In this document: one piece after another, positions 46,492-58,200 of the stretch
How positions within the stretch are numbered: the first letter of the stretch is position 1
How the letters are laid out: each line of letters opens with the position of its first letter
Assembly: GCA_029204225.1 (NCBI GenBank)
Contig: CM055096.1
Span: 627,001 to 691,000, forward strand
DNA length: 64,000 nt
Source: Diphasiastrum complanatum
Lineage: Eukaryota > Streptophyta > Lycopodiopsida > Lycopodiales > Lycopodiaceae
Direction of reading: 5' to 3'
Program-made: the position numbers and the translations under genes
The notes under the pieces: model-generated
Database searches by the model: none
What the model was told of the DNA's origin: nothing
Seen by the model: the letters and a program-made list of their open reading frames with translations, nothing else

Positions 46492-47961
46492 TGCAATTAA
46501 TTTATTGCAGCAACAAATTGTTGACATGCAGTCTAAACATGAACGGGCGGAGGCCAAAATTCGGGCTATGTCCCAGTCTCGGCAAGCACTCCTTAATCCG
46601 ATGTTTACTCCGACATTTTTTACCGGAGAGAAAAAGGACAAATACCAAGATGTGGTGTTGGCTTGGTTGGATCGATGGACTTCTCATTTCTCCATGCACG
46701 ACCTACTAGATAGCTTGCGTATTTCGACGACCATCATGTTTTTACGCGGTAAAGTGTACTCATGGTCGCAGGATCTTAAAGATCGAGCTTTGAAGATGTT
46801 AGTGTCTACAGCCCCTATCTTACACATAGTGGACCCTAGCGGATCTTTCCTGGAGGAAACGAATGCTAGTGACTATGCGGTGGGTGCAGTCCTTTACCAG
46901 GATGGTAGACCTGTGGCTTTCGAGAGCAAGAAGTTGGACCCAACTCAAAGTAGATATTCTACTTATGAGAAGAAACTTTTTGCTGTCATCCATGCGTTAA
47001 AGATCTGGAGACATTATTTGTACGGATCTAAATTCGTGGTTATGACGAATCACGAGTCTCTTAAGAATATTTGTGATGCCTCGGACCTTAGGGGTCGTAA
47101 GGCCCGTTGGTCGGAACTTATTCAAGAGTTCGAATTCGACATTAAGTACCGTCGAGGTACGTCAAATTGTGTCACTGATGCTTTGAGCCGAATTGGAGAG
47201 GTTAATCAGTTATGCTTTGCTGAGTTCCAATCCGAGTTATATCTTTCTCTGCGAGATCTTTGTCAGACCAATGAGTTTTTCGTTCATATTTGGCAAGAAG
47301 TCCTAGCAGGAAGCTCTATAGTGAGAAATAATCTTGGAAAGCAGGATTCCAAGAAGTCTCGCGAAGAGAAGATACCTAATGATTATTCCATTAGCAATGG
47401 TTTACTTTTCCGTAGAGGAAAAGTTTGTGTGCCAGATATCGCGGCCATTAGGGCCCAAATCCTGCATGAGTGCCACGATAGCCCCAGTGCGGGACACCCT
47501 GGACACTTGACCTTGTTAGGAGAGAATTTTATTTGCTAAAAATGAAAGGTCATGTCGAGGCATATGTTCAAAAGTGTGAACAGTGCCAAGTAAATAAAGC
47601 AGAAAGACTAAAAGCAGTTGGTATGTTGCATCCATTGGAAATTCCCAGCAAGAAATGGGAAAGTATTTCCATGGATTTTGTGCTCGGACTTCCCAAGTCT
47701 GGGAAGGGTCACAATGCTATTTGGGTAGTAGTTGACAGACTAACCAAAATGGCGCAGTTTATTCCAACAAAAACTATTGTCGATGCTTCTGAACTTGCTC
47801 AACTCTTCGTTGAAAAGTTGTTCAGGTTGTATGGTTTGCCGAACGATATTGTTAGTGATCGTGATTCCAAGTTCATTGGCAAGTTCTAGCAGGCGGTCTT
47901 TGGAAGACTGGAAACTACCTTAAGTCTATCGTCTACGGGTCACCCAGAAACTGATGGTCAG
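46492..47961 (+). pseudogene. Ty3/gypsy fragment II: in-frame Gag-RNase H-integrase chimera
   Basis: A single open frame to 47539 joins a Gag segment (MQSKHERAEAKIRAMSQSRQ, TFFTGEKKDKYQDVVLAWLD) directly to RNase H (FLEETNASDYAVGAVLYQDG). Protease and the RT polymerase have been deleted near 46780 without loss of frame. In RNase H the usual TDAS and TDH motifs read TNAS and TNH, so two conserved Asp are Asn. The integrase finger follows; after a break near 47520 a second frame (47533-47889) holds MDFVLGLPKSGKG and VSDRDSKF, then a stop. Similarity ends at HPETDGQ (47960). The start codon in the H repeat is probably fortuitous. Confidence 0.85.
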
Positions 47962-48402
47962 TTACGAATAGAGCCACAGCTGATCTAGAGCTAAGCTATG
48001 AAAGCATCACATAAGCAAGACTTAAGCTATGAAAGAAGCACATAAGCAAGACTTAACCCTAGAAAACAGGAAAGAGAGAGATTAAGGAGGCTAAAGAGAG
48101 AGATCCATATCATCAGCTGAATAACAAATGACACAATTTCCCTACTTATAGCCAAGAGGAAGCCCTAAAAGGAAGCTTCCGGTGGCTAGGGCCCAATTGG
48201 GAGGGAAAATAGTGCGCCCTCCAAGAAGGCCCCCACTCTCCAATAATATGTCCAAATGCCCTAATAATGAATAATAAGGCCAAAGGCTAGCCATATAGTC
48301 TAATGAATAAAAAAGGGCCCAAGGCCTGTTTATGCATAAAGTAAAGTAAACGTAAATGGACGCGACAAATGTAATGAGCCGAGTCCATAACTCTCCCCGA
48401 CA
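47961..48402 (-). mobile_element. Gypsy 3' LTR, minus strand
   Basis: On the minus strand it starts TGTCGGGGAGAGTTATGG after a T-rich tract and ends TATTCGTAAC. A GCTATAAGTAGGG stretch (about 48149-48162, minus strand) is a candidate promoter. It abuts the interrupted integrase. Confidence 0.7.
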
Positions 48403-50488
48403 CAAAAAAAAAAAGACCCAACTGCCGAAAAGAAACTAGATCAAACAACAGCAAGCCTTGGTGCATCAACAACTAGAGCAGCATCTGATGTAGAGGAATC
48501 AACAAGTGCAGGAGGAGCACGATCCCAATCCGCAAGTGATGGTGTATGATAAAAGACATCAATAGGCTCCCATATTGCCTCCTCAACAGGACGACCATCG
48601 AAAAGGTGACGAAGGGAACATCTCGGCCACGTCATCTGAAACCAAGCAATATGGAACAACCAGGAATGCCAAGGAACCAGAAGAAGATCAAGTAATGCCA
48701 AGGTGTCCATAATGCCCAAGATAGTAGAGGATCAGCCCAAAAGATAGGGACATCATACCAAGGTATCTAAAAAGCCCGAGAAGGTAGAACTGCATCAGCA
48801 ACGAGAAGCCAATAAGGAAACTGGAAAAGAGATAGACACTCATCGCGAATAGCCACATCATACACGTAACCATCAACCATATGTGCAAAGTCAGTGATAT
48901 AGGTGTCCCAAGAAAAGATAGCAGCATCGGAAGACCAGCACCAAGGAGTAGGAACATAAGCAGGATGACAGGCACGCTGTAGTAGCATGGAAAAGCAAGC
49001 GATATGCCAGGAAACATGGATCATAAAGAGATCATCCTGACAAAGGATAGCTAAAATGGAGAAATGTGCACCAGCATGGTCAAAAGCCCAAGGTATCCAT
49101 AAGGCCCATGAATGAGAAGTAGCAATGGCACACGGTACCTTCAAGCCCCCTATCACGAGAAGAGCAGCATGCCAAAAGCTCCAAAAGGTCCAAGAAATCA
49201 ATGCATCATCTAAAAAGACATGATGCATAAAAACAATAGCAACAAATCTAGAAATAGTAGAGGCCTCAACTCAAAAACTGTAGCTGAAAAACTCATCAAG
49301 AAAGACCTCATATGGACATACCAATCCATCATAGGATACACCAAAAACGGATGGAGAATCGGATGACCCATCGGAACTAGCCGCAAGTGTAATCCCAAAG
49401 TACACACCAGGCGCACAAGTGAGGAATAGAAGAAACGCACTGGAACGAGGAACAGGATCCCCAACATCAGTAGCAAGCATCAGATCAATATCCACATGTA
49501 GCTGGGAATGAGTATCAAAGCACATATGAGCAATACTGAAGTATATGGCGGCAACATCCCCAAAAACTATCCAAGAGAGGAGAAGGAACTCTTTCAAGGT
49601 ACTCTGATGGTCTCGGAAAACCAAAACAAAGTGGCAACTCAGCATCGGAGACCAAGCGATATGGAGCAACCTGAAATGACGGGGAATCTGAAGATCACCT
49701 GGACAAACAGTAGCTGGAACGAAGGCAATAACCCAAGCCATCAGGATATGCCAAGCCTGACAATGAGCAACAATCCAAGGAACAGATAGAGAGCCACATG
49801 CATAATCATAGAGATATCCGCACCATAGGCGATCAGTAATATGGAAAAACCAACACCAATCAGGTCCAAATGGAAACCAAGCTATACGTAATAACCAGGA
49901 ATGCCATATATCCACAGCATCGGCATGGACTGCAACAAACCTATATGTAGAAACACAAGGAGACTGAAGGATGCCCGTATACTCATCTAGAAAGATTCCA
50001 GCATATAAATACCCTAGATAAGTAATAGTGACCATCTCGCAAATATCCTCGGATGGAAAATGTGTAATGGTAAGGGCTAAAGGCGCATGGAACCGTAGAA
50101 ATATCATGAGGTGGTTCACAAACATCAAGCAGAGATCCATGGAGTAAAGCGAAAGAAGATACAACCTAATAACCAATAGCGAGGGAACCATCAAACGTGG
50201 ACCCGTGAAGAACCCCATAGAAATCAGCAGGAACATCAGCCATAACGGACTCAAGAGATGGAGATATAGAGACCAATGGAGAAGATACTGCACCAACCAC
50301 CGAACCAGGAGGTCTATCTGAGGTATGCGCAAAAGCAATAGTAGAAATACCACCAAGGTATACGGCCTCAATATCAATGAAACCTGGAATGACCACTGAA
50401 TACAATATCTGTGAATCAAGGCATATAGGCACAAGGCACACAACAACAACCTGTTAATCCGAAGGAGCATCAACCTGAGGAAGAGGAC
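48403..50488 (-). pseudogene. Decayed 3' part of a minus-strand gypsy element, with degenerate repeats
   Basis: The long minus-strand frame (49271-50473) is mostly hydrophobic and probably not the original frame, except near its end (VGDPVPRSSAF, SYDGLVCPYEVFLDEF). Phrases such as ACCAAGCAATATGGA and AACCAGGAATGCC recur with drift on the plus strand, suggesting degenerate internal repeats. No RT, RNase H or integrase motifs were seen between the Gag-protease frame and the LTR. Confidence 0.45.
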
Positions 50489-51984
50489 TCATGAATGGTG
50501 AAAGTGATGCAACAACTGATGTACTCTAAATGGAAAGAAGAGCTGCATCCTGAGCCTTTGGCAGGCTACGCATAAACTGCTTCCCGGTAACCAACTGATA
50601 GTCACCCTGGGAATCAATACCAGCAAGTGAATGATGCTGACCAGCATGAGTAAAGGAAAGTGTCTGCTGAGAGAGATCCACAGCAACAGTACCAAGTGAA
50701 GAGAACCAGGCTGCACCAAAAATAATGTCATAGTGTTCAGAGAAATGATGTAGAAATCTGCCTGACCAGAAATATCACCAATGCGATAATCCAAGCCCTG
50801 AATCATCTGAGAACTGGGAAAAGAATGGGAACAAGCAACCTCAACACTGAGAGGCTGGGAAGCAGGAACAGGTGTAGCACGAATCCTGGTGGAAATGTAA
50901 CTGCTAATAAATGAATGTGTACTGCCTGTATCCACTAAAGCAATATACTCTCGCCCCGCATGTAGAATAAAATGATCCACAAATGGAACAACATACGTAG
51001 GCATAATAACAGAAGCATCAACTGATAAGTTCTGGCCTAAATATGCATCTAGCAGAACCGCATACTCATCTAGACGGGTATCAACAAAATCAGCTAGTGA
51101 GTATACAATAGGACCATCATGAAATGTATAACTGTATGCCACATGGAGATCTACTGGAGTAGCCAAAGCATCTGAAACCGTAGACCCATGAATAATATCG
51201 AAATAAGGAGCATAGGCGACAACATCTATAGCATGGCGCTCACGAACACGAGTAGCATCAAAGTACTCAACAACAATATCAAAGCATCGAACAACATCAT
51301 CAATAGGATCATAGCATGCTATGTCAGTATCAAGGACTATATCAGCCGCAACCTGTATATGTGAATCAACATCAGTAGGAACCTGTGTATGTAACTCTGA
51401 CTCACTATGAGATATAATGACGAGCTCAGGTAGATCAATAACTATCTCAAGTAAATCAGGCAACTCGCTCAAACTGTGTGATATAGGATCCTGAAGGTCA
51501 GCGAACTCTGCAGACGTGTAACGTCGGACAAAAGCAGGTCGAGGGTCCACAATGCAAGGAACTGGAACTGAAGGGGCAGGAGTAGGGGTGGACATAACGG
51601 GAAAAGATGAAGCAGAAGGACGGGGTCGGGAGAAGCGGGAAGGAAGGGTGTCAGAGTACTTGTGCTGTAAAGTACTGGCAAGAGACATCGCCTCAACAAG
51701 TGTGGGAGGACGAAAGGAAGAAACATCGTAACGTAAGGCACCACGAAGCCCAGCAATGTAATGAGAAATAAGCTCAATGGGTGGCAGATCTGTGAAAAGA
51801 TAAGAAAGCTCCATAAACTGATCTGTATAAAAAGCAAGGTCACTGATCTGAGTGAGACTACGGAATGTATCACATTGGCGGTCGACGGAGGTCATGGCGA
51901 AAGGTATGCCATATATGGAGCCCTTCCCGATCAGGATCACCTCGATAAACTCGCCACCACGTGGCGGCGCGTCCATCTAAGTGT
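50489..51984 (-). pseudogene. Gypsy Gag-protease frame, minus strand
   Basis: The frame starts inside Gag at the breakpoint. A retrotransposon Gag domain (CDTFRSLTQISDLAFYTDQFMELSY, PPIELISHYIAGLRGALRYDV) precedes a Pro-rich linker, an Asp-rich spacer, and a retropepsin with intact ALVDTGSTHSFIS. A frameshift near 50735 moves the rest (GAAWFSSLGTVAVDLS, LVTGKQFMRSLPKAQDAALLS) into another frame. The 5' LTR and N-terminal Gag are missing. Codons use many A/T-ending forms, unlike the C-rich LINE copies to the right. Confidence 0.8.
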
Positions 51985-52060
51985 AAAGGCCTCAAGGTTC
52001 AAGCTGCAGCGGATTTTTTGCATGATATGCAGGAAATGTTGCAGGTGGCTAGCAACCCTT
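51985..52060 (+). pseudogene. Gypsy integrase tail fragment
   Basis: Encodes LKGLKVQAAADFLHDMQEMLQVA, the same region as the end of gypsy fragment I. With fragment II it flanks the minus-strand gypsy, but about 60 residues of integrase are missing between them. Confidence 0.7.
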
Positions 52061-52186
52061 GCCAACACTAGGCCTCCAGCCCTTTGGTAACCGACTGTGC
52101 CGAGGTCATGATAGAGTCGTGACTGGACTCTAACAACCACTAGAGATGCAGCCACACTGATTATTTGCTTCACATCCGTTCTCGCG
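52061..52186. other. Unidentified junction DNA
   Basis: No match recognised between the gypsy tail and the first LINE copy. Confidence 0.4.
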
Positions 52187-54319
52187 AAGTTATATGGCAC
52201 CATCCTCCAGTCTACAGTTGGCTCAGAGGTAGAGTCTAGGAGATTACATGCCTTGGGTTAGGCAGGGTTCCGCGCTCATTATTCCACTACAGATCACATA
52301 TTCACACTTTGAGCCCTCATTGAGGAAGCTAGACACAGGAGAGAAAAGGTTTATTGTGGTTTTGTAGACTTCAGGAAAGCCTTTGATTCTGTCCCACATT
52401 CCTTAGTTATCCAGAGACTCCGTGACTTGGGGTTCTCTACAGATATTATTCTAGTCGTGGCCCGTCATGGCTCTCTATGAGAGGGTCTTGGGCTGCTTTT
52501 GTCATGGTAGTGGCATTTCTGAGCAGATCTGGAGTACTATTGGGGTTAAGCAGGGATGCTCTCTCTCACCAGTTCTCTTTAGATTATATATTGACGAGCT
52601 AGAGTAGGTCATTTCTCAATGTGATGGGGCGGTTGCCGGCTTGAGGACATTCTGATTGCCATCCTTCTCTATGTGGATGATGTCGTATTAGTCTCCCATA
52701 CCAGACAAGGATTACTGAGACAGTTGGATTGTTTACACACCTTTTGTACTCGGTGGGGTCTAGGGGTGAACCTCTCGAAGACCAAAGTTATGGTCTTCAA
52801 TACCTCTCGGGCCTTCATGCAGCGCCAGGAGCTTACCCTTGATGGACAGTCCCTAGAGGTGGTCTCTTCCTACACTTACCTGGGTGTGCTCTTCTCTGGT
52901 CCTACCTTCAGTATGAGACAGGCGGCTACTTCTAGACTTGGGAAGGGTCACTCTTCCCTAGTCCAGCTGGAGAGATTCTACTTCCGTAAGTTTATTCGGG
53001 ATGCCCCGGGTAAGTGCAGACTGTTTGTGACACCATCGTCACCCCTTCAGCCTTGTATGCAGGAGAGATATGGTGTACAAGACTATCATCTTCACACTGG
53101 TCCAGCATTTCACGCTTACAGACCACCATGTTGCATGATCCGAGCGAAGCCCTCAGTTCCACATGAGATCATCCTTGCGGAGTTTGCCACCCCCCCTATT
53201 CAGATTAAGGCAGCCTTCTAGCTTATCATATACATCCAGAGAGCTCAAGCACTTCCTGATACAGAGCAGAGATATACGCGACTTGCACTCATGTCCTCTC
53301 ATCACCTTCAGACTCAGGGCTACCGACTATCATGGTTCTCTTAGGCATCACACTTCCTCATGGAAGCATTTGGTATCACTATCACCGCTCTCCCTTTGGG
53401 TACACACCAGTACATTAGACGTTTTCTATACACAGCATATCTCGACCGTACTTGGCGACACCAGCTGGGGGTTAAGCCTGACTACTATCGGACTAACTTT
53501 CTAGATCAGGATGCCACTGGCCTTCCAGTTTTACCTCGCTATTTGTCCTCTCTGAACTATCACACGGTCTCCGTTTCACTTTAAGACAGTTCAGAGTCTC
53601 CTCACATCAGTTGGCCATTGAGACAGGTAGATTCCAGGGTACACCACGAGCGGAGAGATTATACCTGCTATGTCCCCTACATAAGATAGAGTTCAAGGAG
53701 CACCTCATCTTCAGATGCCCCATCTATTATGAGATTAGAAAGAGATATCACTGTTTATTCCGTAACATGCCTACTACACTCAGAGCACTGATTGGATATG
53801 AAGACTCTCGCTGTGTTGCACTTATGCTATGGGAGATGGTCTTGCTACGCCATGATATGTACCCGGTAGCTCTCAAGCTCAGATTACGTCTTTCTTCACC
53901 AGAAGATGGACACGGTCTGATGACGATGACGACAACATACCACCTCACCAATGTCAGAGACAGTGTATCACTCATAGTCATGCAGCTGCATCAGTTCGCA
54001 CTTCACGCCATGTTACGAGAGCACACAGTTTTCACCCTCCTAGACGGTGTCAGCGACGGCCCATGTTGCCTCCTGTTGCAGCTCGTATCACATCTTTTTT
54101 CAGCAACAACACTACATGATATTACTCTACTCCTGGCAGCTATTTTGCTCCCCCCCTTCTGGACAGTTGGCAGTTTGTAGTTTACAGTTATATTACTCAT
54201 TTCCCTTTTATAAAAAGTTTTTTCTTGGAGACGTTTATATACACTCCCATGGTTTTCACGTACTTGACATGTACTCCAATTGGTCTTATATGCCTTTTGG
54301 CATGGAAAAGACATTAATA

Positions 54320-54389
<70 letters not shown>
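52187..54389 (+). pseudogene. LINE copy 1 (5'-truncated in RT) with (CT)n tail
   Basis: Similarity to copy 2 starts inside RT (KLYGTILQS). Conserved blocks: VYCGFVDFRKAFDSVP, LLYVDDVVL (YVDD at 52670-52681), TKVMVFNTSRAFMQ, SSYTYLGVLFSGP, IRRFLYTAYLDRTW and LGVKPDYYRTNF. Several stops and shifts are present. The C-terminal tail has QAQITSFF (53874-53897) and later ITSFF. The 3' end carries the hairpin ATGCCTTTTGGCAT (54290-54303), AATAAA (54316-54321) and (CT)33 (54323-54389). Confidence 0.88.
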
Positions 54390-54391
<2 letters not shown>

Positions 54392-57300
54392 GCAGAGATA
54401 TACTATTTTTTATGGAGACACATGAGAGCCCAGAGAGAGGACTACCCACATTTGTGAGTTACAGATGGAATTCAATTTATAGGACAGAGACTCGATCAGC
54501 GAGTGGCAGAGGTTCGTGTGGAGTTGCATGTCTTTATCGAGAGTCACTACAACCAGTTATAGAGTTTCTCCGACATGATGCACAGGCACGATACATATGG
54601 GCTCATATCACTGGGCGAGCTATCAGTTTGGATAGGGATCTCTTCATTGCTGCCTGCTACTTCCCTCCAGAGTCGTCCTCCTTTGCAGACGGCTCTGGCT
54701 CTCCTTATACTGATCTCTCCGCTGACATTGTCAGATTTACAGATCGGGGTTATGTCCTTCTCACTGGCGACTTTAATGCCAGGACTGCTACCAGACAGGT
54801 GGATTTCCACGACACTAATGACATATTACGTACACGAGCTATTTATTGTGAGGACATTGGCATCACTAGGAGCTCAGAGGATATGATGGGCCCTATCATG
54901 AGTTATGGAGAGTACCTTCTACAGATGGGTGAGGCTCACGAGTTGGCCATTTACAATGGCTTGGCTTGCTGGCCACATTCTAGCAGATTCACTTGCCATC
55001 CACATAGCGGAGGACACAGTGTTGTCGACTATCTCATGGGGTCACCAACTTTTATCCCACTTATATCTGATTTCCACATTCTTCCCACTACCCTTTCCGA
55101 TCACTCCTTCCTATCTTTCAGTATGGGCTCCATCCCGACTTCCCAACCACCCATTATTCCACCCATCTCTCGTGCACCCAAATACACCTTTGATCGCTCT
55201 CACATCAAGACATACCAGGGCGCCGTCAGTTCATTTCTTTGTCATTTTCCCCACCACACGTCGTTGGAGACACAAGCTATCTTCCTTACCACGTCACTAC
55301 ATACCGCTGCAGCATTTTCCTTTCCCTCCAAACCACATCGACGCCCACCCACTCCGTCACACCCTATCCGACCTCCCTGGTTTGACGCCGAGTGTCGTAT
55401 CCTCCATCTCCAAGTTACCCAAGCTAGATTGCATAATACACACCTTCTCCCTGCAACTCGTCGATCTTTCCATTATGCCCTCCGACGGAAGAAACGGACG
55501 TATGAAACTCAAAAAGGGAAAAACTTGGTCGATTCCCTTTGTAGTTCCTCATCTGGTGCCTTCTGGAGAGAATTCATCCCCCGTGCACCTCCTCCCCTCA
55601 CTGACCTCCATACCTGGACTGCATATGCCACTACCTATATACTGTACCCACGGACACACCCATCTCCATTTCTCCCCGACCGACTACTTTCACTTTCTTC
55701 ACCCGGGACATGGTCTTGACCGCCATCACAAAACTGAAAACTTGTCGCACCCGTGACATTGATGACCTTGAATCCGAACTATTAATCCATGCTGCAGATA
55801 TACTTTCACCGATCCTAACCACTTTGCTTAATCAAGCAGTTGTCTCCGGCTTCCCTTCCTCCTGGTGCACCAACATCATCCACCCCATTCATAAAATTGG
55901 TGACCCCATGGACCCTGGAAACTATCGCACCATTATGATTGGACACATCATTGCTAAGTTATATGGCACCATCCTACAGTCAGCAGTTAGTTCTGAGGCA
56001 GAGTCTAGGAGATTACATGCATTGGGCCAGGCAGGTTTCAGAGCACACTACTCCACCACAGATCATATCTTCACCCTTCGGGCCATTATTGAGGAGGCTA
56101 GACACAGAAGAGAACGAGTCTACTGTTGTTTTGTTGACTTCAGGAAAGCCTTCGACTCTGTTCCACGATCCCTTCTCATTGAGCGTCTACGTGATCTTGA
56201 TTTTTCTACTGACATGATCTTAGCAATGATGGCACTATATGAGAGAGTTCTTGGATGTTTTCGGAGTGATACCGGCATCTCAGACCACATCTGGAGCACT
56301 ATTGGCGTGAAACATGGTTGTTCTCTATCCCCAACCCTGTTTGGACTATATATTGACGAGCTTGAGAGAGTTATTGAGGGATGCGGTGGCACAGGTTGCA
56401 GGCTTGGGAGCATCTTGATTGCTATACTTTTATATGCAGATGACGTGGTCCTCCTATCTTCTTCCAGAGAGGGATTACAGCGACAGCTGGACAGCCTTCA
56501 TGCCTTCTGCAGTAGATGGGGATTGGGGGTTAACATATTGAAAACCAAAGTTATGGTTTTCAACACATCGAGAGCTTTTATGCAATGCCAGGAACTCATC
56601 TTTGATAGGCAACCCTTGGAGGTCGTATCTTCTTACACTTACCTTGGCGTGCTTTTTACAGGTCCTATCTTTGGCATGCGACAGGCAGCCTCCGCCAGAC
56701 TTGGTAAGGGTCACGCCTCCCTTGTCCAGTTAGAGCGCTTCTGTTTCAGACGGTTTATTCGGGATGCCTCGAGTAAATGTCAGCTTTTTGATACTTTCGT
56801 TACTCCCACAACCCTATATGCAGCAGAGGTATGGCGTGCAGGTCTTACATCTTCGGATTGGGCCAGCATTTCACGACTGCAGGTTCTCATGCTATCTCGT
56901 ATGATACGGGCTAAGCCATCTGTCCCACATCAGATTATCCTGACAGAGTTCGCGGTCCCTCCCATTCAGCTATCCGCCATCTTTCAGCTTATTCTACATA
57001 TTCAGCGTATTACGACGTTACCCACAAATGAGCAGAGATACACACAGACGGCACTTGCCTCCTCGCAAGACCTTTATGATCAGGGGCATCGACTATCATG
57101 GTTTTCTCAGGCCTCCCAGATACTGGATACACTTGGGATTTCTATCACAGACCTTCCATCGGGCACCCATGAGTATATCAGACGCTTTCTCTATAGAGCA
57201 TACCTGAGCCGGACATGGCAGGGACAGCTCGGGGTCAAACCCGACTATTACAGGACACACTTTCTGGAGCTAGCCACAGTTGGGTTTCCAGTTTTACCAC

Positions 57301-58134
57301 ACTATCTCACCTCAGGGCTATCTCATGGGCTCCGATTTATTCTAGGCCAATTCCGAGTGTCCTCACACCAGTTGGCGATTGAGACTGGACGCTTCCAGGG
57401 TACCCCACGTGAGGAGCGTTTTTGTCAGTTATGCTCATTATCTATGGTTGAGACAGAGGAGCATTTCCTTTTCACATGTCCAGCTTACTATGAGATTAGA
57501 GGACGATATCATTGCCTTTTTCGTCAGACACCAATTTACATTACGATCCCTCATCTCATATGAGGACCCTAGATGTGTGGCACTTATGATACGTGAGATG
57601 TCCCTCCTGTGTCAGGACCTATGTCAGACAGCTCAGCACACCTATCCAGACTCACAGTCTCAGATTACATCCTTCTTCTCTCGCCGGAGATCACGCTCTG
57701 ATGCAGACATGACTGACAGCGATTGCGACGACATTCCCAGACCTAGGATGCAGAGACGACGCATCACCCAGTCTCAGGCGGTCACGAGAGTTACACGCCC
57801 TACCAGACCTCTTACACAGAGACACACTATACATGCTCCTGTTCACAGGCGACGTCGGCGGGCTCCTGCACTTCCTCATGCTACAGCTCTCATTACATCC
57901 TTCTACAGCGCCAGTACAGACCTGGCATCTTGACATGGACACATTTGACTACCATGCACAGAGATTATCATTTATGTAGTTATCTTAACTTGTACTAGAT
58001 GTTTCCTTTTTTTTTCTTTATTACAGTTTTTGGAACGCTCCACGGTTACCACATACTTGACATGTATTTCCTTAGTCTTATATGCCTTTTGGCCTGGAAA
58101 AGACATTAATAAAGTTTCTTCTTCTTCTTCTTCT

Positions 58135-58196
<62 letters not shown>
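54390..58196 (+). pseudogene. LINE copy 2, the most complete: endonuclease, RT, zinc finger, basic tail, (CT)n tail
   Basis: It begins immediately after copy 1's CT tail. Frame 1 (to 55719): an APE-type endonuclease (FFMETHE, GRGSCGVACLYRE, VLLTGDFNART, SVVDYLMG, LSDHSFLSFS), then a linker. Frame 2 (55710-57563): RT with GFRAHYSTTDHIF, CCFVDFRKAFDSVPR, GVKHGCSLSPTLFGLYIDELE and YADD (56433-56444). A CX2C..HX4C finger (CQLCSLSMVETEEHFLFTC) starts at 57424. A frame change near 57540 leads to the basic tail with QSQITSFFSRRRSR (motif at 57655-57678) and ITSFY near the end. The 3' end has hairpin 58082-58095, AATAAA 58108-58113, (TTC)8 and (CT)28. ORF1 and the first endonuclease residues are missing. 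Two frame breaks inactivate it. Confidence 0.93.

Positions 58197-58200
<4 letters not shown>

Noticed and set aside
49271-50473. 400-codon minus-strand ORF
   Set aside because: Very hydrophobic with repeated phrases and no domain. The retroelement-like residues switch frame within it, so it is not taken as a gene.
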